NCBI GenBank assembly: GCA_903873045.1 | Contig: CAIQND010000150.1 | Span: 1-6,305 of the forward strand | Direction: 5' to 3' | Length of the DNA stretch: 6,305 nt | Source of the DNA: an uncultured Methylococcaceae bacterium | Lineage (GTDB): Bacteria; Pseudomonadota; Gammaproteobacteria; Methylococcales; Methylomonadaceae | Shown: positions 1 to 6,305 of the stretch, one piece after another | Layout of the letters: every line of letters starts with the position of its first letter | Position numbering within the stretch: position 1 is the stretch's first letter | Position numbers and translations under genes: made by a program | The notes under the pieces: generated by a model | Databases searched by the model: none | Seen by the model: only the letters and a program-made list of their open reading frames with translations | What the model was told of the DNA's origin: nothing

Positions 1-1965
1 GAGCGCCAGTTTAGCCAGTGTTATAACAGTGCCATTGATTTGGTTGATAAAAAAGCGCAGGCCAATAGCATCGCTGTATTCAGAGAAAGTGAATCAATTA
101 CTTTTGCCCCTATCCGCGAGAATAAATCACTCAATGAAGAGCAATTTACACAATTGCCGCAACCTGAGCGTGAGGCTTTTCACAGCCACGTTGAAGAACT
201 TGAGGAATATCTCAGTGACGTGCTGCTGGAATTGCCGCAATGGCGCAGGACGATGGTTGAAAAAATCAAGCAACTGGATAATGACACCATCAGTTTGGCA
301 ATAGAGCCTTTGTTCTCTGAACTGAATGATAAATATCAAAATATTGATGATGTCATCACCTATTTATCAGAAATCAAAAAAAATCTGGATCTGATTATTC
401 CCGATTATCTAATGCCCGGACGGACATTGGAGCCTCGAGATACGACGGCAAAACGCTTGGCGCTAACCGAGCTGTACGCGCCCAATATTCTGGTCGATAG
501 CAAACAGGAGACTGGAGCGCCGGTTATTTATGAACCGCATCCCATTTATCAGAACCTGTTTGGCCGCATTGAGTATGTCAGCGACCAAGGCGCTTTAGTC
601 ACCAATTACCGAAAAATTTGTGCCGGTTCATTGCATAAAGCCAACGGGGGTTATTTAATTCTTGATGCCGAAAAACTGCTTACTTACCCCTTTGTCTGGG
701 AAGGTCTTAAACGGGCGTTGCAATCAGGCCGTATTGAAATTGAATCGCCGTATTCAGAGTTGGGTATTAATACCATTACCTTAAAACCTGAAGTGATCCC
801 TTTAAATGTTAAAGTGATACTGGTCGGTTCACGGGATATTTATTATCTGTTGGAAGAAATGGATAGTGAATTTAATGAAATGTTCAGGATTCTTGCTGAC
901 TTTGATAATTACATTCCCCGCACCGATGAATCCATGCAGGGTTTCGCGGTATTAATGCTTAAACAGGCCGCTGATTCAGGTGCCAGCCCGTTAACTCGCG
1001 CGGCAATTGAAGGTTTGATTGAACACAGTTGCCGACTGTCAGAAAATCAGCACCATTTTTCTGCCCACATCAAGGATTCACTGGACATTATTGCGGAAGC
1101 CAATTTGTTTTGCAGGCAAGCCAAACACAGCGAAATAGACAGGCCGCACATTGAACAAGCCTTGGCCGCCAGAGAATACCGTAATGGCCGGTTATCCCAG
1201 GCCATACTTGAGGAGATGCTTGAGGGCACCATTCTTATTGATACCGAAGGCGAAGCGGTTGGCAAAATCAACGGCTTAACCGTGCTGGAAATTGGCGGCA
1301 GCAGCTTTGGCGCACCGGCACGCATCACCACGACGGTTTATCCGGGTTCCCGAGGTATCGTTGATATTGAGCGGGAAGCAGAATTAGGTCAGGCCATCCA
1401 CTCAAAAGGCGTGATGATTTTAACGGGTTATCTGGGACACTCTTACGCCCAGCAATTTCCTTTGGCTATATCGGCCAGCATCGCCATTGAACAATCTTAT
1501 GGCTATATCGACGGGGACAGCGCGTCACTGGCTGAGTTATGTTGCCTTATTTCGGCACTCACACGCGTCCCCATCAACCAGACTTTTGCGGTTACCGGTT
1601 CGATTAACCAATACGGCGAAGTACAAGCCGTCGGTGGTGTCAATGAGAAGATTGAAGGTTACTTTAGGCTTTGTCAGGCACGCGGACTTAACGGGCAACA
1701 TGCCGCGATTATTCCTGCCGCCAATAAACGCAATTTGATGTTAAAACAGGAAGTGATTGATGCGGTTGCAGAAGGACTGTTTGCGGTTTATGCCGTGTCC
1801 AGTGTCGATGAAACCTTGGAACTGTTGACCGGGCAACTTGCCGGTGATGTGAGTGAGGAAGGCTTTTATCCGGAAAACAGCATCAACTTTAAGGCGATAT
1901 CACGCTTAAAAGAGATTTCTGATATGGCCTCTGATTCTGATGATGACAAAGAGGAGGGTATTTAG
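1..1965 (+). CDS. Lon-family AAA+ ATP-dependent protease (LonB/YcbZ-like), 5'-truncated by window edge
   Basis: The reading frame is open from base 1 to the TAG stop at 1963-1965, giving 654 residues; the TTG at 40 is an internal Leu codon, not a start. The C-terminal half is a Lon proteolytic domain (window residues about 409-618). It carries the nucleophile in IDGDSASLAEL (Ser507, codon 1519-1521) and the general base in GGVNEKIEGY (Lys550, codon 1648-1650). Their 43-residue spacing equals the Ser679/Lys722 spacing of E. coli Lon. The GDSAS context is LonB type rather than LonA type. Upstream, NGGYLILDAE (about 215-224) looks like the Walker B strand, followed by VILVGSRD (about 272-279) and EFNEMF (290-295), as in bacterial AAA_32/Lon_C proteins. 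No Walker A motif is visible, so it should lie in the missing N-terminus, probably some 140-160 residues. A helical, charged stretch (about residues 30-135) precedes the ATPase remainder. The tail is acidic (SDSDDDKEEGI). The expected role is ATP-dependent degradation of cytosolic proteins; substrates cannot be read from sequence. E. coli ycbZ is a shorter relative, so I give no symbol. Confidence 0.93.
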   Translation, partial: ERQFSQCYNSAIDLVDKKAQANSIAVFRESESITFAPIRENKSLNEEQFTQLPQPEREAFHSHVEELEEYLSDVLLELPQWRRTMVEKIKQLDNDTISLAIEPLFSELNDKYQNIDDVITYLSEIKKNLDLIIPDYLMPGRTLEPRDTTAKRLALTELYAPNILVDSKQETGAPVIYEPHPIYQNLFGRIEYVSDQGALVTNYRKICAGSLHKANGGYLILDAEKLLTYPFVWEGLKRALQSGRIEIESPYSELGINTITLKPEVIPLNVKVILVGSRDIYYLLEEMDSEFNEMFRILADFDNYIPRTDESMQGFAVLMLKQAADSGASPLTRAAIEGLIEHSCRLSENQHHFSAHIKDSLDIIAEANLFCRQAKHSEIDRPHIEQALAAREYRNGRLSQAILEEMLEGTILIDTEGEAVGKINGLTVLEIGGSSFGAPARITTTVYPGSRGIVDIEREAELGQAIHSKGVMILTGYLGHSYAQQFPLAISASIAIEQSYGYIDGDSASLAELCCLISALTRVPINQTFAVTGSINQYGEVQAVGGVNEKIEGYFRLCQARGLNGQHAAIIPAANKRNLMLKQEVIDAVAEGLFAVYAVSSVDETLELLTGQLAGDVSEEGFYPENSINFKAISRLKEISDMASDSDDDKEEGI

Positions 1966-2006
1966 GGGTGCCCCAATGTCGTTAAGTTAAGCGCCTCTTG
2001 GGAAGA

Positions 2007-2072
2007 TAAACCGTTGGCTGAGCGGAGCCGAAGCCGGAAAAATCGCTTCGACTTTGCTCAGCGAACGGTTTA
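2007..2072. repeat. Long imperfect palindrome, REP-like intergenic repeat
   Basis: The left arm (2008-2034) begins AAACCGTTGGCTGAGC and ends CCGAAGC; the right arm (2045-2071) begins GCTTCGAC and ends GCTCAGCGAACGGTTT. The arms match at 23 of 27 positions, flanked by one further T-A pair (2007/2072), around a 10-base loop (2035-2044). Several mismatches are transitions that leave G-U pairs in one of the two RNA strands, so either transcript could fold. The core CCGTTsGCTGAGC...GCTTCG resembles short palindromes I recall as highly repeated between genes in many environmental proteobacterial and cyanobacterial genomes, which suggests a REP/REPIN-type element. Family membership is from memory, since only one copy lies in the window. 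It sits between two convergent genes and could also end or stabilise both transcripts. Confidence 0.7.
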
Positions 2073-2087
2073 ACTAAATGATATTGC

Positions 2088-2103
2088 GGCGACTTCGGTC
2101 GCC
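2088..2103. terminator. Perfect 6-bp hairpin with UUCG loop, possible 3'-end structure
   Basis: GGCGAC-TTCG-GTCGCC is a perfect inverted repeat. On the + strand it forms a C(UUCG)G tetraloop, an exceptionally stable RNA fold; on the - strand the loop is CGAA. It lies 11 bases past the stop codon of the minus-strand SPOR gene and 122 bases past the stop of the protease gene. No clear U-tract follows on either strand (minus side continues GCAATATCATTT), so it is a poor canonical intrinsic terminator. It may instead protect the 3' end of the priA-argS-SPOR transcript, or act together with the neighbouring palindrome. Confidence 0.4.
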
Positions 2104-2114
2104 CCTGCCGGTGA

Positions 2115-2714
2115 TTATTCGCCGGTTTCCGTAATAATGGCATCGATACCATGTTGTCTTATTCGCGCTCTGATAGCATTAACACTCTCAGTCTGGGCAT
2201 AAGGCCCCATTTTGACCCGATACCAGTTAACATCACCCACTTTTGCTTTCTGAACTTTGGATTCTATACCCATAGCTGCAAGCTTTGCCCTTAACCGATC
2301 CGCTTCTTTAAAGGTCTTAAAAGATCCTGCCTGCATCATATAATGCGTTTCTTTAGCCTTGCCTACGCGCTCTTCCCGCGTGCGGGTTTTAATTTCATAC
2401 TCTGGCACTACCACTTCTTTTTCAGGCAAAATGGTGTAAAAATCAAACTGCGGCAGTTTAATTTCGGGCTTTTGCTCTTCTTTAGGTACTACGGTCGCCA
2501 CACCCGTTTTATTGGGTACTGTTTGTGAAGTTTGCGGAGGATTTTCTGGTGTTGCCCCGTTACTTCGCAAATAAACCAAAAAAACCACAAAGGCAATAAT
2601 TATCGCGGTAATCAACATCCATTTCCACAAACCAATACTTGGCTGTTCATCGGATTTTTTACCTCGCTGCCCTGCCTTTCTGCCTTGCGGTCTTGGTTTA
2701 TAATCTCTGGACAT
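2115..2714 (-). CDS. SPOR-domain inner-membrane protein, FtsN-like
   Basis: This 199-residue protein is a bitopic inner-membrane protein of FtsN-like architecture. It has a basic, Pro/Gly-rich cytoplasmic N-terminus (residues 1-26), one membrane segment (about 29-49, around MLITAIIIAFVVFLVYL), and a Pro/Thr-rich then Lys/Glu-rich periplasmic linker. Residues 89-105 contain QFDFYTILPEKEVVVPE, and a C-terminal SPOR domain spans about 123-196 (YMMQAGSFKTFKEADRLRAKL, then WYRVKMGPY). SPOR domains bind denuded glycan strands at the division septum, so a role in cell division or septal wall maturation is likely. I chose the ATG at 2714 because it overlaps the argS stop as TGATG, favouring translational coupling; a GTG one codon upstream (2717) is also in frame. 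No strong Shine-Dalgarno sequence precedes either start. The order argS then SPOR gene is common in Gammaproteobacteria. Whether it is the true functional FtsN or a paralogue cannot be decided here, so no symbol is given. Confidence 0.88.
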   Translation of the reverse strand: MSRDYKPRPQGRKAGQRGKKSDEQPSIGLWKWMLITAIIIAFVVFLVYLRSNGATPENPPQTSQTVPNKTGVATVVPKEEQKPEIKLPQFDFYTILPEKEVVVPEYEIKTRTREERVGKAKETHYMMQAGSFKTFKEADRLRAKLAAMGIESKVQKAKVGDVNWYRVKMGPYAQTESVNAIRARIRQHGIDAIITETGE

Positions 2715-4474
2715 CACATGGATTCAGGTGTGTTGATGTTTAAAAGCCCCAAGCCGTTTGCCAAGACTTGCCTTACCGCACATACCAGATTTAATCTGGC
2801 ATCACGAACACAGGCATCTTCAACAAGAAACTGATGGGCGTTGTAATAAGTATGAAATTCATGCGCCAAATCACGCAGATAAAGAACCACTTGATGCGGT
2901 TCATATTGCAAGGCCGCGCGTTCAATAACTTCCGGATACCGCGTTAATGTGCCCAGTAACTGAATTTCATGTTCTGCGGTCAATTGTGACAGACTTTCCA
3001 TGCCCAGCAACAAATTCCTTACGAAGCCTTTTTCATCCAGTTGACGTAATACACTACAAATTCTTGCATGCGCGTACTGCACATAAAACACCGGATTTTC
3101 ATTGGACTTTGATGTCGCCAGTTTCAAATCAAAATCCATGTGTTGTTCAGAGCGCCGCATCACATAAAAGAACCTCGCCGCATCTTTGCCAACTTCACTG
3201 CGCAATTGCCGCAAAGTAACAAATTCACCGGAACGGGTAGACATTTGCACGCGCTCTTCGCCACGGTAAAGGACGGCAAATTGAACCAACAACACTTTTA
3301 ATTTAGAGGCATCAGCGCCTAATGCCTGAATCGCTGCCCTGACTCTGGGTACATAACCGTGATGGTCGGCACCCCAAATATCAATAATCTGGTCAAAACC
3401 ACGATCCAGTTTATTCATGTGGTAAGCAATATCTGAAGCAAAATAGGTATATTGGCCATTCTCCCGAACCACTACCCGGTCTTTTTCATCGCCTAACTGG
3501 CTGGAGGCAAACCAGGTTGCACCCTCGTTTTCATAAAGATGTCCGCCTGCACGTAATCGCTCAAGCGCTTTTTCTACCGAACCGTCATCCATTAAATCGC
3601 GCTCTGAAAACCATTGCTGATAATCAACGCCAAATTCCATCAAATCAACTTTGATGTCATCAAGAATACTATCCAAGCCAATTTGGAAAAAATCCCGGTA
3701 GAGTGGCAAGCCCAACAACGTTTTCATGCGCTCAATCAGCGCATCAATATGCGTGTCTTTATCACCGCCCTGCGGCTCGTCAGGCGGTATATTTTCCATA
3801 ACCAACTCAATCGGGCGACGATAATCATTGTTGGTGTTTTTATGAATATCGCCGGCAATTTCGCGCACATAGTCGCCGCGATAAGCATTGCTGGGAAAAT
3901 GAACCAGCTCGCCGCATTCTTCCAGGTATCTAAACCAGATACTGGTAGCCAGTATATCCATCTGCCGACCGGCATCATTAACATAATATTCGCGATGCAC
4001 TTCAAAACCGACTGCTTTTAGTAAATCAGCCACCGCAGAACCATAAGCCGCGCCTCGACCATGCCCGACATGCAAGGGGCCGGTAGGATTAGCTGAAACA
4101 AACTCAACCTGAACTTTTTTACCCGCACCTACAGCGCTTAAACCAAAGTCCCGTCCTTGGGTATGAATTTGGCTGACAATCTGATATTGGGAATTGGGAT
4201 TAATAAAAAAATTAATAAAACCGGGGCCGGCCAGCTCCACTTTCATAACCGCGTCATGCTGCGGCAGTGCGGCAATAATTTTTATCGCCAATTCGCGAGG
4301 ATTGGCTTTTGCCGGTTTTGCCAGCATTAAAGCCAGATTTGATGCAAAATCGCCATGCTGTGTATCACGGGTACGTTCTATCGATATATTCGGAATAACA
4401 TCCAGACCAAGCATACCCTCTGCTTTGAGAGTTTCAACGGCTTGTAGAATCAGTTCCTCTATTTTTTGTTTCAT
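2714..4474 (-). CDS. argS: Arginine--tRNA ligase (class I arginyl-tRNA synthetase)
   Basis: This is a complete 586-residue ArgRS, normal length for the bacterial enzyme. It attaches arginine to tRNA-Arg using ATP in the cytoplasm. The N-terminal additional domain, which contacts the tRNA D-loop, covers about 1-110 and includes GDFASNLAL (41-49). The class I HIGH signature appears as ANPTGPLHVGHGRG (128-141, HVGH at 135-138). GADHHGY lies at 368-374. The KMSKS-equivalent loop is VQMSTRSGEFVTL (409-421); it lacks the canonical lysine, as is usual for many ArgRS enzymes. The DALR anticodon-binding domain runs from about 462 (FYVQYAHARICSVLRQL) to the end, closing with the conserved-style LGLLNINTPESM. 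The ATG at 4474 is preceded by only a weak GTGAAG-like ribosome site. The gene lies 79 bp downstream of priA on the same strand and overlaps the SPOR gene start by one base, consistent with one transcription unit. Nothing suggests damage. Confidence 0.98.
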   Translation of the reverse strand: MKQKIEELILQAVETLKAEGMLGLDVIPNISIERTRDTQHGDFASNLALMLAKPAKANPRELAIKIIAALPQHDAVMKVELAGPGFINFFINPNSQYQIVSQIHTQGRDFGLSAVGAGKKVQVEFVSANPTGPLHVGHGRGAAYGSAVADLLKAVGFEVHREYYVNDAGRQMDILATSIWFRYLEECGELVHFPSNAYRGDYVREIAGDIHKNTNNDYRRPIELVMENIPPDEPQGGDKDTHIDALIERMKTLLGLPLYRDFFQIGLDSILDDIKVDLMEFGVDYQQWFSERDLMDDGSVEKALERLRAGGHLYENEGATWFASSQLGDEKDRVVVRENGQYTYFASDIAYHMNKLDRGFDQIIDIWGADHHGYVPRVRAAIQALGADASKLKVLLVQFAVLYRGEERVQMSTRSGEFVTLRQLRSEVGKDAARFFYVMRRSEQHMDFDLKLATSKSNENPVFYVQYAHARICSVLRQLDEKGFVRNLLLGMESLSQLTAEHEIQLLGTLTRYPEVIERAALQYEPHQVVLYLRDLAHEFHTYYNAHQFLVEDACVRDARLNLVCAVRQVLANGLGLLNINTPESM

Positions 4475-4507
4475 TGCTTCACGGCGGTAGTTAGATCAGA
4501 TAAATAG

Positions 4508-4548
4508 CGGCTCATTATCCATTAAAACGGCCTGATTATCCATTCAAA
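4508..4548. repeat. Short imperfect tandem duplication in the priA-argS gap
   Basis: Two adjacent units of 20 and 21 bases (4508-4527 and 4528-4548) share the frame CGG-(4-5 bases)-ATTATCCATT-(1 base)-AAA. Read on the coding (minus) strand, each unit contains AATGGATAAT, with GATAAT matching five of six bases of a sigma-70 -10 box. The duplication makes up most of the gap upstream of argS. It may be a duplicated promoter or operator site, or only a small slippage duplication. I found no well-spaced -35 box: TTGAAT at the far end is about 22 bases from the nearer GATAAT. Confidence 0.45.
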
Positions 4549-4553
4549 CAGCA

Positions 4554-6305
4554 TCAGTACAAATCTACCGGGTCTACATCCAGCGACCAGCGTACTTTTT
4601 TGGCCTGTTTGAGCTTGGCTATTTCAGGTATTAATACATCAAGCAACACTTGTAATTCCTTACGATGGGTGTTTTGAAACAACAATTGGTAACGGTAAAG
4701 ACCGGCCCGCCTGGCCATTGGCGCAGCGACGGGGCCCAAAACCTGGGTATGTCCTGTATTGTAGGTCTGTACCAAGGCGTTGACCGCCTGAAAGAAAAGC
4801 GGTGGGCTATCAACATCACCGGCCTGCACCCGTAATAAGGCCTGATAACTAAACGGCGGTAATAAAGCGGCTTTACGTTCAGCCAGTGCCGTTTTGGCAA
4901 AACTTCGATAACCTTCACGGATTAAAGTGGTTAATAAAGGATGCTCCGGTTGCCGTGTCTGCATAATGACTTTACCCGGCTTTTCAGCGCGTCCGGCACG
5001 GCCTGAAACCTGCACAATCATTTGCGCCAGTTTTTCGGGCGCATGAAAGTCAATGCTGAATAGTCCGCTATCCACATCAAGAATCGCCACCAGGGTCACA
5101 TTAGGAAAATGATGGCCTTTGGACAGCATTTGCGTCCCCAGAATAATGTCCACTTTACCCTGATTTATTTGCTGCAAATAATTTTCCAGCGAACCTTTGC
5201 GCTGCGTAGAATCTCGATCCAAACGCACGCTTACTTTATTGGGGAACAATTCGGCCAGCACTTTTTCTACCCGTTCTGTGCCTAAGCCCAACGGTGTCAA
5301 CTCACCGGTTTTGCAAGCCGGACATTGCTTAATCAGGCGTTGTTCCTGACCGCAATGATGGCAACGCAAACACGCTTCATTAAAATGAATCACCATATTG
5401 GCATCGCAGCGTTGACAGCGTGCAACCCAGCCACAGCTATGACAAATCAGCGTCGGCGCAAAACCGCGTCGATTCAGAAACAGCAAAACCTGTTCATTTT
5501 TTGCCAGGATAAGGCGCATTTCCTCAACCAGAGCTTCAGACAAACCCTCACAGATTCTTTTATTTCTGATGTCCATTAACTGCAAGACAGGTTCTATGGC
5601 ATTGCCCGCACGCTCAGGTAAATGTAACAACTGGTAACGCTGCTTGTCAACGTTATACAAGCTTTCCAGAGACGGTGTTGCTGAACCCAGCAAAACAGGA
5701 ATATGCAACAACTTGCCCCGCACGATCGCAATATCCCGGGCAGAAAAACGAAAGCCTTCCTGTTGCTTAAACGAGGCATCGTGCTCTTCATCAAGGATAA
5801 TCAATCCCGGATTTTTTAACGGTGTAAATAACGCCGAGCGTGTACCCAACAAAATAGAACAATCACCTTGCTGCATTTGTAGCCAGGCGCTTTGCCGCTG
5901 ATTATCGGTCAACTTGGAATGCGACAAGGCAATATTGATGGCAAAGCGCTGTCTAAACCGGTCTTCAAGTTGCGGCGTTAACGTAATTTCCGGCACCAGT
6001 ACCAAAACCTGCTGCCCCCGTTCCAGTACCGCGCGAATAATCTGTAGATAAACTTCTGTTTTGCCGCTACCGGTAACACCCTCCAGCAAAAACACCCCAA
6101 ACTGCCCGAGACTGGCACAAACCGCTCCTATCGCCGCTTGCTGCGGTGGATTACACTGCAAGGCATTATTTCTGATTAAGGCTTCCGGATTATTCAGCTT
6201 GGCCGCGTGCAATTCAAGTTGCACCCATTGTTTTGCGATTAATGCTTTTACCGCAGCTCGCCAATTGTCATTCCATGTCGAAAGCTCCGCTTCTGAAAGA
6301 CTCGC
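4554..6305 (-). CDS. priA: Primosomal protein N' (PriA, replication restart helicase), N-terminus beyond window edge
   Basis: The frame is open from the right edge (6305) to the TGA at 4556-4554, giving 583 residues; the GTG at 6224 is an internal Val codon. PriA is a 3'-5' superfamily 2 DNA helicase that recognises abandoned replication forks and starts reloading of the replicative helicase. Window residues: Walker A GVTGSGKTEVYL (76-87), motif II DEEH (172-175), the aromatic-rich segment FKQQEGFRFSARD (179-191), motif III GSATPS (207-212), GTQMLSKGHHFP (390-401) and motif VI QVSGRAGR (432-439). Between the helicase lobes lie eight cysteines in four pairs (288/291, 297/300, 315/318, 328/331), whose spacing matches the two zinc sites of E. 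coli PriA; Cys312 is an extra one. An offset of 148 brings the Walker A lysine to position 230 and the cysteines to 436-479, as I recall them for E. coli. The implied full length is about 731 residues, so only the N-terminal 3'-DNA-binding region (about 148 residues) is missing. No defects are seen. Confidence 0.97.
   Translation of the reverse strand, partial: ASLSEAELSTWNDNWRAAVKALIAKQWVQLELHAAKLNNPEALIRNNALQCNPPQQAAIGAVCASLGQFGVFLLEGVTGSGKTEVYLQIIRAVLERGQQVLVLVPEITLTPQLEDRFRQRFAINIALSHSKLTDNQRQSAWLQMQQGDCSILLGTRSALFTPLKNPGLIILDEEHDASFKQQEGFRFSARDIAIVRGKLLHIPVLLGSATPSLESLYNVDKQRYQLLHLPERAGNAIEPVLQLMDIRNKRICEGLSEALVEEMRLILAKNEQVLLFLNRRGFAPTLICHSCGWVARCQRCDANMVIHFNEACLRCHHCGQEQRLIKQCPACKTGELTPLGLGTERVEKVLAELFPNKVSVRLDRDSTQRKGSLENYLQQINQGKVDIILGTQMLSKGHHFPNVTLVAILDVDSGLFSIDFHAPEKLAQMIVQVSGRAGRAEKPGKVIMQTRQPEHPLLTTLIREGYRSFAKTALAERKAALLPPFSYQALLRVQAGDVDSPPLFFQAVNALVQTYNTGHTQVLGPVAAPMARRAGLYRYQLLFQNTHRKELQVLLDVLIPEIAKLKQAKKVRWSLDVDPVDLY

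Noticed and set aside
40..1965. Protease gene starting at the TTG at position 40
   Set aside because: The frame is open to base 1, and the family carries its P-loop further upstream, so the gene is cut by the window edge and the TTG is an internal Leu codon.
1965..1974. GGGG-TG-CCCC inverted repeat at the protease stop codon as a terminator
   Set aside because: A 4-bp stem with a 2-base loop cannot form sterically and no U-run follows.
2107..2126. GCCGG...CCGG inverted repeat around the SPOR stop codon
   Set aside because: Only about four pairs with a loop of roughly ten bases and no U-tract; within chance expectation.
2532..2834. Plus-strand 100-codon frame across the argS/SPOR junction
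   Set aside because: It lies antisense to two real genes and its composition reflects their complement; no protein-family features.
3210..3250. Loss of the KMSKS lysine in ArgRS as a defect
   Set aside because: Many functional ArgRS enzymes lack this lysine and use a variant such as the MSTRSG seen here, so the protein is expected to be active.
3614..4021. Plus-strand 135-codon frame inside argS
   Set aside because: It is the antisense of a fully conserved argS coding region and shows no recognisable domain or ribosome site.
5273..5445. Cysteine-rich segment in priA as an inserted zinc-ribbon domain
   Set aside because: The four CxxC-type pairs are the normal PriA zinc sites with the expected spacing, not an insertion.
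4554..6224. priA starting at the GTG at 6224
   Set aside because: The same frame continues open to 6305, and an offset of 148 residues matches E. coli PriA numbering at the P-loop and all eight zinc cysteines; the GTG is an internal Val codon.

Overview
This window is a chromosomal housekeeping segment from a Gammaproteobacterium. The protein sequences (PriA co-linear with the E. coli enzyme, a Pseudomonas-like priA-argS-SPOR gene order), the moderate base composition (mid-40s % GC by eye) and a degenerate intergenic palindrome of a kind I associate with methanotroph and other environmental proteobacterial genomes would fit Methylococcales. That order-level guess is an inference only.

Layout. 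Positions 1-1965 (+) hold the C-terminal 654 residues of a LonB/YcbZ-type AAA+ serine protease, with a complete Ser-Lys catalytic domain; its N-terminus and P-loop lie before the window. Positions 1966-2114 are a convergent intergenic gap containing a long imperfect palindrome (about 2007-2072) and a perfect 6-bp stem with a UUCG loop (2088-2103). The rest of the window is on the minus strand, read right to left: priA (cut by the right edge, ending at 4554), a 79-bp gap with a short tandem duplication, argS (4474-2714), and a SPOR-domain membrane protein (2714-2115) whose start overlaps the argS stop as TGATG. All protein-coding space is accounted for and there is no gene-free stretch longer than 149 bp.

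How the genes fit together. priA (replication restart helicase), argS (arginyl-tRNA charging) and the FtsN-like SPOR protein (septal peptidoglycan binding, cell division) form a conserved gammaproteobacterial neighbourhood that in Pseudomonas-type genomes continues into hslV-hslU. Here the cluster stops after the SPOR gene and meets a convergent Lon-type protease gene, so the usual HslVU protease position is not occupied by hslVU within the window. I see no mobile element with a transposase, no CRISPR array, no tRNA or rRNA, and no convincing undescribed multi-gene system. The points worth a second look are the intergenic palindrome, the truncated synteny and a conserved-looking juxtamembrane motif in the SPOR protein.
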